DNA of 51,722 bases from Chara braunii (GCA_003427395.1 BFEA01000066.1:2114706-2166427); one strand, 5' to 3'; counted from the stretch's first letter, positions 33,947-44,926 are shown. A program made the numbers and translations. The notes: generated from the letters alone by a model not told the origin.

Positions 33947-34740
33947 ACTTTGTTTAAGAGAGGAGCTGCTCAGATATATGTAGGGCATTGGGACTTCAGA
34001 TAATCCTGTTTTCTAAGTCTATGTGTGTGCCCTTTTGCTGGTCTATGTGCCTGACTGAGCACCTGTCGGTTTTGAGAGTGTGTGCGCCCCACGAGGGCAC
34101 TTGATTCAACGGAAAGCCCAAAGGGTCAGTACTTACCTGTGACCATGACATTGAGGGTTGCGGTAGGGAAAATAATCAAGTAGCGGGTATGCCGGTACCA
34201 CACCAGTAGAGGTAGATGTGCGGGGCACTTGAGGCCGCGCGAAGGAAGACAACAGTTTGCATTTTTTAGAGGCCCAACACCGGTCGTTGCCGCTTAGTGT
34301 GTTGGTGACACATTTCTATTGGCCGTGCGGCCGGGGCTATTATCATTATTCCCGTCTGCTTTCGAGTTTACGACGGCGCGACCAGCAGATTTTCCCGTAC
34401 CTTTCGGTCCGACGCTTCTGGACTAGATCTAATTCGTTTTCCCCTTACCGCCTATACTTCTGACTGAGCTAGATCACGGTCGACGCACCCTGCACGACCT
34501 TTTCTTGTTCTCTTCCAATCCTCCGGCCCTTGCAGTCGGAGACTTTTAATTTATTTTTTTTTACTAACCCCCACCTGTTTTCATACACGTCGTATCACTG
34601 GGCATGGCCACCGAGAAACTTCGGCCTCAATGATCGAGGATTTCGCTTCACAGCGTCCAGTCGAAAAATCCCTCACTTTTGACTCCTGACTGTCCCCAGT
34701 ATAGTGACCGATGTAGATATTGTATCGAATACAAAATCAT

Positions 34741-34770
34741 GAGCAAATACCCTTGTAAGGGTGTTTGCTC
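34741..34770. promoter_or_regulatory. LTR-terminal hairpin, copy B
   Basis: Identical to 17711-17740: twelve-base arms around TTGTAA, five bases from the LTR edge. Confidence 0.6.
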
Positions 34771-34775
34771 CGACA

Positions 34776-34949
34776 GCGCCTTAAAGCTTGCACGCCCACA
34801 CACTCTCTGCTCTAGTCAACCATCTAGTCAGCGCGATTCCCAGACGCAACCGCGCCCTGCCCGGAATCCTTAGATTTTAAACCAACTTATTTTTCTTGTT
34901 GCTTGCAAAAACCAGGGCGGATACCCTTGTGAGGGTATTCGCACCGACA
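34776..34949 (-). mobile_element. E2 LTR, right end
   Basis: A 174-bp remnant ending in the hairpin GGGCGGATACCC / GGGTATTCGCACC and the edge CACCGACA at 34949, the same layout as the E1 LTR edge at 34775 but diverged. Inference: this is the other end of the LTR at 5661-9390, separated by E1. The 174 bp otherwise have no feature. Confidence 0.6.
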
Positions 34950-36979
34950 GCTTACCGGACCATATTAAGCGACGTCCCCGTCGCTTCGCAGAATCAAGAA
35001 GCTATAAATCCATTCACAATTCCAAATGCTGACGAGAAAAGAACCAATATGATTAGCCGACAGATTGAGGGTTGAGGCCTCCAACAATCCAAACTCTTAT
35101 AACTATATGCCGCCAGGGTTCCAACCTGGGTCTCCATTGTCCTGACATTAGGACGCAGGTGTACTGGACATACGTACTACAGCATAAGTCTTAGCGACCC
35201 CTTTCAACTGCCCTCTCCCCTTTGTCCTAGACAAACGTCCGCTTCTCGTTAAGTGTCCCCAGCCTCTACCCTGCACGCGAGGTCATAACCAGGGACGCGG
35301 GCCTTAACCGAGACCTTTAAAGGTACTCTTGCCTTCCGCCAATAATTCTCGCAATCAAACATCATAGATTCTTCCTGCAGTCTAGTACAGGAAGGTCGGG
35401 TCTCCATCCTGGCCCACCATAGTCTGGGTGATCATGCCAGATCTACGGCTCACCGCGTTGTTATTTTAGCGGTAGTGCCCTCGTAGGTTACGCCATGATA
35501 GGCTTTCTCCTGATAAGCATTCAATCAGGACCCAAAAAGACTCTACTTGACTCTTATCTCACGATGTTCCGCAGGAGTAAAACCCACATAGGTGGTCACA
35601 CCCCTTTAAGTCTTTACTCCCTTGGCAAGACGTAGGTCCGTTGTTCAGGTTACGCCGATCAGCAGCCGACACTAGGGGTTGCGCCCTAGTGATGCTAAAC
35701 TTTACCGTTAGCTTGGTATTCTCATAAATGCCCCAAGATTAGCCCAAGTGGCTGGACGGTGCGTCGTAACAAAACATGTCCACTGCGGGACTACACAAAG
35801 GTGTGCCACACATAAAAGATATTTACCAGTCCTCTGTGGAACAACACAGAGAAACACGACAACCTCTCCACATTCACAAAACAGAAATCACCTCCAGACC
35901 CACAAGGTCGTAACTTCCCTACTTGATCAGAGCAAGAAAGCCACCTCTCAGTGACACCTCCCAAACAAATCACTTTTGCGACCTTCAAAATTTCACCAAT
36001 GGCCAAACAAAAACTTGGTCCTTCTCGTCAGACTTTATCATTGAAATCCGTTTTTCATGTCATTAAATCTATTAACCACCTTTCATATGAAAGAGGTCTC
36101 TCTCAATGGGTCTCTCAGTCATCCTTTCTCTTTTCAAGATGAACTCCCATGCAACATTTTATTACAACATCTTCCCTCTCTGAAGATGAGTCTCCAATTA
36201 AGCACAAGACTGTCTTCCTTATCTGGGGATGTCTCAACCATAAAACAACTCAAACCGAGAGACCAACTTATGAGTCCTCATCACAACTCAACAATAAACA
36301 TTCGGCATGGTAAGCATCCGAGTCTCAAGGACTCATAAATCTTTCAGGATTCTCACACTTTTCACAAAAACAGACTGCACTTCCTCTCCTTATACCCGAC
36401 CCTATCATGCGCTCATGGGCAGATCGCACGAGTATACCAGTTCACATTCATTCACTCTCACAAAACATACAGTATGTGAGATGTTTCTCATACATCTCCC
36501 GCCCAAAATCATCATACATCAGGATAAAACCACACGTGTGAGAGTGATTGTGATCGTCATATACAAAGAGTAGTCTCAAATAGTACTCAACTCAAAGACA
36601 CACTCAAAGATGAGGTATCTCACCCAAAAAACACACATAATGGTCCAGGTTTATGACTCGCTTGGATCTACCCAAGTCACTCTCAAAATATGGTACATGA
36701 CCAATCATATAATATAAAAAAAAATGTCACCAAAATATACGATGACTCTGAAAATCAAGATCGAAAACATACATCCTCACTCTCACGTTGCCAAAAAGAA
36801 ACTCAATGGGGATCGTACGCTGTAATCCCCTATATGTGCAACCCACATCGTAAATGTTTGGTTCCTGGCAGTATTAAGACAGAAAATGACCATACAAACG
36901 AGTATCCAATCTGATATATAAAAACTCAACTTTATCTATAATTATCCTAGTGGTTATCTATACCTGGGCAAACCAGTCC
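34950..36979 (-). other. E2 internal region between gag and 3' LTR
   Basis: The first 750 bp are homologous to 17746-18500 in E1. On the - strand a tRNA-like stretch lies near 35105-35165: T-arm CCAGG-TTGGAAC-CCTGG and an anticodon-arm-like GTCCT-AATGTC-AGGAC. From 35750 the sequence is CA- and A-rich with no recognised gene. No pol motif is seen downstream of gag. Confidence 0.5.
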
Positions 36980-39450
36980 CTACTCACTCATCTCCTCCTG
37001 GTTTTGCCTATATAATTGTGCTCTACCCCCATCAGCAGATCTCTCTACCGCTCGGCCCTGTCTATCATACATCTTTCTTGCACTCTCTGAGACCTTTCCT
37101 TCCGCCTTGTCCTTAAGGAACTTAGGACACTCGAGGGTCCAATGTAAGCCATTCTTGCAAAAGAATCAGAGTTGATCAACCTTCCTTTTAAATTTCTTTG
37201 TTCTTGGCCGCGGCGGAGGTGACGATGGGGATCCAACCACAGTGCTGGCGACCTTCTGTTGCTCTGACTCAGGGGCATGCTCCCCAGAACCGGATCCAGT
37301 AGCCCAAGATCCTAGCCTACTCCTCAGATTACCCACCTCTGGAACATACTCAGGCGTATCCAATCTTTGAGGCCTGTTTTCCCGCCTTTCTTCTGATACC
37401 ACTACTGGCAACTCCTCGCCTACATTCTTAGTACCCAACTCAGCCATAGGTGTGCTTGCTTTCTCCTGCATGGTGTTAAGTGCCTCTAGAAGCACACCCA
37501 TGGTTCCCTCCATTGATCCTTGTGCAGGCTCACTAGCGGCTCCCTATGATCCTTCTTGGCCTGGCAGTGGCGAGGATGTTGGCGGGGCCCCCAAAGGTTT
37601 CACTGGTAAGGTCGCGAACTCCGTCGGCGCCTTGAATACGAAGACTTCCTTCTCTGCCTCCCTTTTTGCCTTAGCCTCTTCTGGTTCCAAGATGACCTTT
37701 CCAATGGATGGCCCCTGGGAAGGTCCTGCCTCAGATGGTCGCCCAGGTCCATGAGCCACCTGTTCCTGAGTGTCGTATAGCGCCCCTTTTGTCTGGTCCA
37801 CTACCTTCATGGACGCCACCTCCTTTTTCCTTTCCTCCAACAGGTCCTTAATGATAGCGGTCTGACAGGTTGCTAATGCCCTGAGGTCTTGGACCTCTGC
37901 CTCCAATGCTTCCAGGCGCACCCCATGACCTTCTTCCTTTACCTTCTTCCCTGCCACGTCACCCTCCAACATCAAGTACCTATCGAAGCTCGTCCTGGCC
38001 AAAAACCGGATTCTACAATCCAAAGTCTCTTCTGCCTGCCTGGCTACCCTGAAACTAGCTCTCGTCGGCAACGTGAGTGCTTTAGCCCTCTGTTCCCAAA
38101 ATTCTTTCCACATGTCTGTACCCTGAAACCGGATTCTGGAATCCCTGGGGCTTTGGCCGGTATGCTGGGTGGTTGGTCTGGAAGTGCCCCTGCTGCCTCC
38201 AACCTCTGCCTCTCCTACCATATCTCCTCCAGACGTTTGCCTACCCTGACCCTCTTCTCCTCAGCAGTTTCCCTAGGATGTGCTCTCCTTGCTACAGGGT
38301 GGATTATATCCGATGGGGCCTCAGGTTGCGCTTCCATTGGTGGCGGATGAGGTTCCTACAACGGCTCTCCCACTGGAACCTCCTCCAGATCAGGGTGTTT
38401 CGCAACGTGTGCTGCCAGATACCTGTCCACTTTAGAGACTGCCTCCCTCCTCCAATCTGTCTCTTTCAGCTCTGTCTCTACTCTCACTTCTGGCGATTGA
38501 GTCGCGTCTGGAGGTAGTGGTGGTGTCTCTCCTCGCTGAGGCTCTCCGCCCTCTTCTTGAACATCCATTGGCTCTGCATCCATTTCTGGAGTCGGGGTTT
38601 GCCATTGCGGAGGGGTATCCTCTCCTATCTCGATCACTTCCTCTGCTTGCTGTTCTCTCTGGGCGCAGGGCCCGGCTCCCTGGCCTCCACTGGACTGAGG
38701 CACCTCCCACTGCGAGGCGTCCAAGTGTGCTTCCAGGCTCTGTAGAGAACCCCCTGTCGGCGCAGCCTCTTCTGACACTTGTTGTGGGGGCTCCTGTAGC
38801 CTTCCTTCAGTGAAAGGCTGGAAAGTCATTAGGCCCAGTCCACACTCCGGATACATGCCTGGCTCTTGCGCAGGTGGGTCGGGCTCCTCGTCTCGCGGTG
38901 CCAGTGCCTTCCGTCCTCCTCGACTAGGGGCGGTCTCCCTAGGTTCAGATTCCCTCTGTCTTTTACTCCTTTGCTGCCTTTCGACCCTGGGCTGAGGTTG
39001 CACTGGCTCTGGCCTCCGAAAGGCCTCCCTCAAGTACGCCCTGCAACCTTCCCAGTCGCGCGCCCCATCGCGGATCTCTCGGGCCAATGGTCTCTCTGCT
39101 CCTCTCGACCACAGTGGTAGCGTTTGCATCCATTGGTCCCTCAAGATACCCTGGCCGTGCATAAACCGCTCGAAGGTTGGGATAAACTCCTCCACATTCC
39201 TAATCTGGAGGCGGATTGGCTCCCCGTCTACTCCCACCGACGAAGGTATCGGCCTTTGCATTGCCTGCTCCACCTCCTGCCAAGTCCTCGCCTCCTCACG
39301 GATCCGCGCAATGGGCTCTGCGAAGCGTCCTCTTACCCTCAACCTCTCAATCATGCGGGTTACAGTGCACCTCCTGCGACTCGCATAGCTCCAAAAATTG
39401 CCCAAAAAGAGCTTTATGTTCCCATCGTCATACTCTGGCGTATGCTCCAT
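36980..39450 (-). pseudogene. gag: E2 gag, broken, with damaged zinc knuckle
   Basis: The frame 39450-38356 begins MEHTPEYDDGNIKLFLGNFW and contains a gag-core-like helical region (about residues 20-150, with RNVEEFIPTFERFM and QWMQTLPLW), then an Arg/Gln-rich and Pro/Glu-rich linker. After a frameshift near 38340, 38221-36980 continues with a coiled-coil-like segment, TAG at 37544-37546, an Arg/Lys-rich KKFKRK, then TGA at 37166-37168 followed by FFCKNGLHWTLEC. The TGA falls exactly on the first Cys of a CX2CX4HX4C knuckle. The frame closes at 36980 after a polar tail. At least one shift and two stops make it non-functional. It lies 290 bp downstream of an integrase, not upstream of pol as is usual. 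Confidence 0.75.
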
Positions 39451-39736
39451 CTAGTATGATCCGTGTCGCTCATGTCCCCCTGATTCCCCCGAAGGTCTCC
39501 TTGATGGCTGCATCTCCCTCCCTCCTCTTGGCATGGCTGTCTTCGCAAAGTCAGACCTGCACAACAGGCGAAAGGGGACGATGGACACACAAAGGAGTAA
39601 GCATACAGGTGGGATACAACAGGCTTAGGTCAAACCATACATACACATCCAAACGCTATTCCTAACTCTTCTATCCTACTTAATAACCTTCACACTCTTC
39701 CTATCAATTAGATACTGCGATGGGGTTTTATGCCTC
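39451..39736. other. Spacer between pol and gag
   Basis: 286 bp with no LTR edge (no TGTC/GACA pair), primer site or purine tract that I can see. It therefore gives no evidence that pol and gag belong to two separately inserted elements. Confidence 0.5.
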
Positions 39737-40933
39737 TTATCTCACCTCTTCTCTGCCTACAAATTTCTTGAGTCGGGTTCCTGACACCCAATCCTTCCAC
39801 TCTGTCCCATCCAACTCTTCAATCTGGTAAGCGCCAAACTCTCTGCATCGTACAATTCGATAGGGCCCCAAACACCTTTTATCGAGTTTTCCGGACCACT
39901 GTTTTTCCAGAGATGAGTCGTATAATAATACGACGTCTCCTACTTTCAAAGGCATCTTCCGCACACGCGTCGCTTGGTCCCAACGAGGCTTATCATCCAT
40001 GCGACTCTTTTCTACTTGACTTGATGCCTCATGAATCCTCTCCTCGATTGCCCCACCTGTCGTGCCCGAATGTCAAGCAATTCTTCAAAGGACAGGTTGG
40101 TCTCTAGATCCTAGCGCCTCCAGGTTTTCAGGAAACTCTCAATTGGAAACGTAGCATGCCTTTCATACCATAGCGTAGCTGGTGCATACTTGGTGATCCT
40201 CTTCACCGTGATATTCTCGACAAAGAATGTCGCTCTCAGGTATCTTGGCCACTAACTAGGTCTACCTTCAGTCCACTTAGCCAGCAGGTTCATAATGGTG
40301 TTATACCCTCGCTCAACTGGAGCATTGGCTTGTGGATGGGCGACCGTAGTATAGTTAGCCACCACACCATACCCTTCTAATAACTCCCGCACCTCCTGGC
40401 AAGTAAACTCTGATCCCCTGTCCATCACGAACTCTCGGACAAAGGGATAACGTAGGTAGTACTCCTCAACACAACTCACGAGGACCAGACCGGTTTTTGT
40501 ACGAATGGCCCGACCATCCACAAAGTCAGTGAGGTTATCTCGTGCATCGAAGATATAGTTGTAGTCATGATCCCCGATCGGCATGAATAGCAAGTCGAGG
40601 TGTACCATGACCCCTACTTCCCTTACCAATATCGGATGCAAAGACTCCCCTGACCTTAAGGGAGATCTCTCCTGATAGGGCACGCAGGATTGACAATACT
40701 TAGATATCATCTTCATCATCCTATCCCAGTAATATAGCTCGCTTATCTTAGTATACGTGGCATTTACCCCTCGATGTCCTCCTGCAATGCCATCGTGAAG
40801 CGCAACTATCACGTCTATCTGGCGATTCCTTCCATATACGACCCTTCTTGTGTTCCCTACTTGCGTTTTTACAAAGAGATGACCATCTCTCACCAGATAG
40901 AGGTGCTTCATCCTCTGGCTCTTTCACTTGCAT
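39737..40933 (-). pseudogene. pol: Integrase domain of E2 pol
   Basis: Integrase inserts the cDNA into the host genome. A 219-residue frame (40911-40252) holds a zinc-binding H39, H46, C73, C76 and a catalytic triad D106, D164 and E200. Exactly 35 residues lie between the last two (D35E), so the core is complete. A TAG at 40252-40254 and frameshifts follow. The C-terminal part resumes at 40000-39737 with VGDVVLLYDSSLEKQWSGK and a GPYRIV...GAYQIEELDG segment, the GPY/F-type module of Ty3/gypsy integrases. No chromodomain is seen. It is downstream of the RNase H on the same strand, as in gypsy pol. Confidence 0.85.
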
Positions 40934-41264
40934 CCCTAGTTTTTATCTCACATGATAGCAGAAGCCGCAGTTCCAGGTACATTCCATCATACTCCTCTGC
41001 GCGGAAAGCCTCTTTGATTGCTCCGTCTTCAAACTCGTCATCCTGGCTTTCTGGCACAGCATCTTCACCTTCAGCCGGATTTAACGAGCCTATCAGATCA
41101 GAGGGTTACTACAGAAGTGTATTGACGAGGAGGTACATTGCTCCCATCAATTCCTTGTGCCTCCTTACCCGGTCTGGACCTTCCTCTATCGTCCTTATCT
41201 CTTCCAACAGACAATGATTGCCTACGAGCGCCAGCTTCATCATCCATTGGACGTCCTTGCCACC
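40934..41264 (-). pseudogene. Degenerate linker between RNase H and integrase
   Basis: Fragments in shifting frames are Glu/Asp-rich (such as EAFRAEEYDGMYLELRL), consistent with the acidic spacer of large gypsy pol proteins. There is no intact frame and no catalytic motif. Confidence 0.45.
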
Positions 41265-42071
41265 CTAAGGGTCCTCCTCTTCAAAAGGTTTGAGTACCAG
41301 TTCAGCCTTCTGTTCATATCCGTTTGGCGCATGCCAAATGGGATGACCAGCGCAGTTAGGCACTCGCGGAGACCACTCATTAATATGAAGGCGGATGTCT
41401 TCCTCCTGGTCCAAAAAGCCATCAATTGGGGGCGTATTTTCTACTGCCTCCCCTTCTTGCTTATCCCAGTTGGTGCGACTTAGCCCATCTGCTCTATTCT
41501 TACTCCCCGGTATTCGCTCCAGCTCAAAGTTGAACATCTAGATATATGTTAGCCACCTGACAACCGTTGGATCTGATGGAACGTAGTTCCTTAGGGAAAA
41601 GGTTAGAGCAGTCGAATCCACCCTCAATATGAATCTTCTATCAAAGATGTAGTTTCGAAAAATCCATAGGCAGTGAAGGACAGCGAGAGTCCCTCTCTTG
41701 AATTGAGAGTAATTTTTCTCCGTCGTACACAGTGTTCGGCTCTCAAAGCGCAATGGTCTTTCCTTCCCTTTAATATCTGCCTGGATCAGAACTCCACCCA
41801 AAGCAGTTGGCCCAGCATCTGTCTCAACAATGAATGGCCTCACCTCCGTGGCGTCATAGTTCGGCGCTCCTAATACCAATTCTCCTTCCCGAAACTCCTC
41901 CTTCATTCCTATCACCGCCTTCTCCTGATCTTCACCCCAAACCCACTCCTGATTCTGACGAACCAACTTCCTTAATTGCCCTGTCTTGGCAGCAAAGTTT
42001 TTGACGAAGGTCCTCCAAAATCCACACGTGTCGAGGAAGCTCCTGACATCTATTATCGAATGGAATGACAC
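41265..42071 (-). pseudogene. pol: RT thumb and RNase H of E2 pol
   Basis: RNase H removes RNA from the RNA-DNA hybrid. The frame 42071-41538 carries thumb/connection sequence (DVRSFLDTCGFWRTFVKNF), then PFIVETDAG with the first catalytic Asp (residue 85) and FILRVDSTAL with another (residue 152). In the middle motif YSQFKRGTLAVLHCL the expected catalytic Glu before LA is replaced by Gly-Thr. A TAG at 41538-41540 interrupts the frame just before FNFELERIPGSKNRADGLSR, the conserved gypsy RNase H C-terminus. The domain is therefore both truncated and catalytically altered. Confidence 0.85.
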
Positions 42072-42089
42072 CGGTCATTCGATAATCTT

Positions 42090-43060
42090 GTCCGTCTTCT
42101 TAATGTCTGACCGTCGGTCATTCTCACTACAGACGAATCCCAAGATGGTAGCTTCCCTCATGCAATGCCTGGATTTGGCTCCACTGCCGCAAGGTTATGT
42201 CCTTCAAACAAATTTAGGATTTTTTCAAGGTCCTGAACATGCTTCCAGACAAAGCGCCTTACTCCTGGCAAAACTTCATCGTCCTTTCTTTTTCTCGGTC
42301 CCTTTACTGCCAAGTCGTCGATATATGGCTACGTCACAGACTAACTGTTTGCATGACTCGAATCATATGCCTCTGAACCATTGCTACAACATTCGTTCAA
42401 CCTTGTGGAGTGACATTCATATGGATAAGCCCTCGAGGCATATGCATTGTTGTTGTTGGTCTGTCTGGTGGATAGACCGGAAACTGGTCATATCCGGAAT
42501 AAAGGTCAATGAGTGAGATTATTGGTATCCCAGCACATGACTCCGACAGCGCATCTACATTTGGCAAGCCTTCTGCATCCCGCACAGTCACAGCATTCAG
42601 CCTTTGCAAATTTGGTACCCATCTCAACGTCCCATTAGGCTTGATGAAAGTTCATGAAACAAAACCACGGCTCACGGGAACACGTAGGGTCCGCTTGAAT
42701 AATCGGCGACATGCTTGTGTATTTTGCCATCGAGGTAATCTACCACCTTCTTCTTTTCGTCAGGATTAGGATATTGCGCCCCTCTTAAGTTCCATGGATC
42801 ATGTGGCATGGTATGGATGCGAATCATATAAATTTTGTCTACATCCAACCTGTCACGCTCCTCATCGCTAAATGCATAGGCGCGATGCCTTTTCTTCATC
42901 AACTCTATCATTAACGCCCTTTCTCGGGGCAGTTGGAAATCAAGTTCTCCCACTATCAACTTCCCTTCGTTGCCCTCGTTGATACAGCATGGCCCTACTG
43001 AGGCGTTCTCCTTCATCTGCCGTATGAAAGTTTGTTCCCGCTCGTAATATACCTCCTCAT
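42090..43060 (-). pseudogene. pol: Reverse transcriptase of E2 pol
   Basis: Pieces in three frames give a recognisable order. 43050-42672 has a pre-RT region with DFQLPRERA and DYSSGPYVFP. 42627-42397 has palm motifs RWVPNLQRLNAVTVRDAEG and IISLIDLYSGYDQFPV, followed by MPRGLIHMNVTPQG. The catalytic PYIDDLAVKG lies at about 42302-42328, directly preceded by a TAG (42329-42331). DLYSGYDQF and YIDD are hallmarks of Ty3/gypsy RT. At least three frameshifts separate the parts, so no functional enzyme is made. Confidence 0.85.
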
Positions 43061-43099
43061 CTTCGGTAACGAGAACAGGAACTGGGCGACACTTTTTAT

Positions 43100-44368
43100 C
43101 TATCGTCTTGTACCGCCTTTGGGAACCCTGTTTGAACCGTCCCCTAAAAAAAAACGACTAACCGTCTGCGCCTGCGCCTGCGTCATAGAAAGGTCCCTTC
43201 TCCCCCTTGGAAACCGATAAACCAACTCTATCTCCCCTGCTTGGGGATACTCCAGGAATTGTTCCCTCAGCGCCTGAATGACGCCTGGATCCGCCATTTA
43301 ATGCGTGGTCACTATGTCCATGACTTTATTCACATCAGACGGGATGAGTGAGAACGCTTCCTCCCTTACTTCTCCTTCACGCTCCGCCATAAGTTTTCGG
43401 CGCTCGTCCTCTGACTCTTTAATAGTGAAGGAACCAAGGTTGGACCTATTTCTTATGCTCCGCGGTCCAGTGTTTTGGCAGGTAATTACCTCGTAATTCC
43501 CACATGCTGGATCACATAAAATCAGGATCAGCGACCCATCATGTTTGTTGAGCATTAGGGTCTCTGTCCTACATAAAAATGATCTCCCCAGGAGAATGTC
43601 ATGGTCCACGTCTGGCATTACGAAAAAGCAAGTCCTGGTTTTTACTCTTCTGATCTCTAGGAGCACATTCAAGGCGGTCCCGCAGAACAAGACCTTGCAG
43701 TTTGCCCCGTAAAAAATGCCGCAATCTGAACGATCTATTTCCAGCCCAAACCTGAGTGTGTCATCTTCGCAGATAATATTCATCTCTGCTCCCGTATCCA
43801 CAATCGTTGCGCACTTGGAACCTTTTACCAATAAATCCACCATTCCACAGGCCACACATTTCCAGTCCATCTTCGTTCCCTGGTTCGCCCACTTCACTTC
43901 CTTAGGCAGAATCACACTAAGATGAACGCTGGGCTCCGGACGCCTCGAAACCCTACCCCTTAGCTCATTACGGAGCCTTGGGGTGGACGCTAGAATCTCT
44001 TTCAGGGTCATAAGATCATTATGGCCCTTAAGCAGCCTGTCGATCATCCTTTCCACATCAAAACCTTCCTCAAGCCGGACCGAGTATTTCTTTTTTATCG
44101 GCGTACTATCGCGCAAGACTGGTTTGACTGCCTCCCGAGAACCCCTCTTCCTTGCCCTTTGTTCGACCCTCCGGTCTTCCTCTTGTCGAAGCCTCTCATC
44201 CTCTTCATCTTCATCATCATCGTCCTCTACCTCCACACGCTCATTTATGCGTTCTGGCTACGACTCTCTCTGAGGCGGTTCCTGGCTTGCCCCTGCCTTT
44301 GTCTGTCCTCTAGTCCGTGCGGCCAATGCGGATCGATTCAAGACCTGAATCATAAAGGAAGACCTTAG
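43100..44368 (-). pseudogene. pol: Aspartic protease and N-terminal part of E2 pol
   Basis: The protease cleaves the polyprotein. A frame open from 44236 to 43298 has an acidic N-terminus (DDDDEDEED), then KCATIVDTGAEMNII with active-site DTGA (residues 147-150) and DILLGRSF (213-220), the flap/core motif of retropepsins. Cys residues near 127-130 (WKCVACG) precede it. A TAA at 43298-43300 interrupts the frame, which resumes to 43100. Upstream, the same frame continues past a TAG to about 44368 before losing coding character. No gag precedes it, so pol starts here abruptly. Confidence 0.8.
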
Positions 44369-44623
44369 GGATACTAACCTTCCAGCTCTCTACCTCTTCA
44401 CATATATCCGTCAATTTTTCACAGTATTATTATTTCTTTCATTGTTTTACAATTTTTTTTTTACACTGAATTAAATGATAAAAATAAAAAACAAAGATAC
44501 ATTGAAATCATTTAGTTTCTCAGTCTTCTTAACGCTCCTCCACTATGCCTCTAACGTACACAACTCACCACGTTGATGAAGTTGAGCGCGAGCTGCCCCC
44601 ATCCCCGTATGCCATAACAGCCC
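44369..44623. other. Non-coding sequence right of E2 pol
   Basis: AT-rich stretch with T runs (44448-44462). I see no LTR edge, primer site or gag, so E2 cannot be closed on this side. Confidence 0.4.
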
Positions 44624-44926
44624 ACTTGCACGCTATGGGAAAGAGGCAGAGTGAAGGAAGAGGTGTTAAACACAAGGAAGAGAGGAGCAGAAAAGAAAAA
44701 CCGATAGGCAGAGAGAAAAAAAACAAAAAAAAGTGACCCAAACATCTTCTTTCTTTCACTGCATTCTTCTTTCTTTCACAATTTTGTGGTTTTGGTGAAC
44801 AGTCTACCACGTTCGCTTTTCAGCGCACCTGCACTTCCTTCTTCATTTCTCATCTTCATTTTCACCCTTCAGACTTTTCTTTTGAGGGTGTTAGGGTGCA
44901 GGGTACAAACAAAGTAAGATGACACA
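44624..44926. repeat. 303-bp tandem duplicate, copy 1
   Basis: Matches 44949-45251 with about seven substitutions (for example CAATTTTGTGG versus CAGTTTTGCAG). The copies meet at the adapter remnant 44922-44948. Confidence 0.9.

Larger units (their letters stand above)
9391..34775 (-). mobile_element. E1: LTR retrotransposon of about 25.4 kb with giant LTRs, gag only
   Basis: Seen: two direct repeats, 9391-17745 and 25449-34775, align nearly end to end with offset drifting from 16.05 to 17.03 kb. Each starts TGTC and ends GACA. Just inside the right-hand copy is an 18-nt match to the 3' end of plant tRNA-Asp on the - strand. A zinc-knuckle gag lies on the - strand between the repeats. This is the canonical order 5' LTR, primer site, gag, 3' LTR on the - strand. 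Known: typical plant LTRs run from a few hundred bp to about 5 kb. No reverse transcriptase, integrase or protease motif is seen in 17746-25448, so the copy looks non-autonomous. Flanking GCGT (9387-9390) and GCGC (34776-34779) could be an imperfect target duplication. Confidence 0.85.
25449..34775 (-). mobile_element. E1 5' LTR (copy B, 9,327 bp)
   Basis: Starts TGTCTCGCGCGG and ends CTCCGACA on the + strand. It is collinear with copy A. The main difference is about 960 extra bp (roughly 27409-28385) and longer AAT tracts. A promoter should lie here, reading on the - strand, but I cannot pick a TATA box with confidence in such AT-rich sequence. Confidence 0.85.

Noticed and set aside
35105-35190. 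Functional tRNA gene on the - strand
   Set aside because: T-arm and anticodon-arm-like stems exist, but there is no convincing acceptor stem or D arm, and the E1 counterpart near 17890 has lost more.
37889-39665. Long + strand frames opposite gag (up to 153 codons)
   Set aside because: Shadows of the GC-rich gag coding strand; the - strand carries the gag-core and zinc-knuckle signatures.
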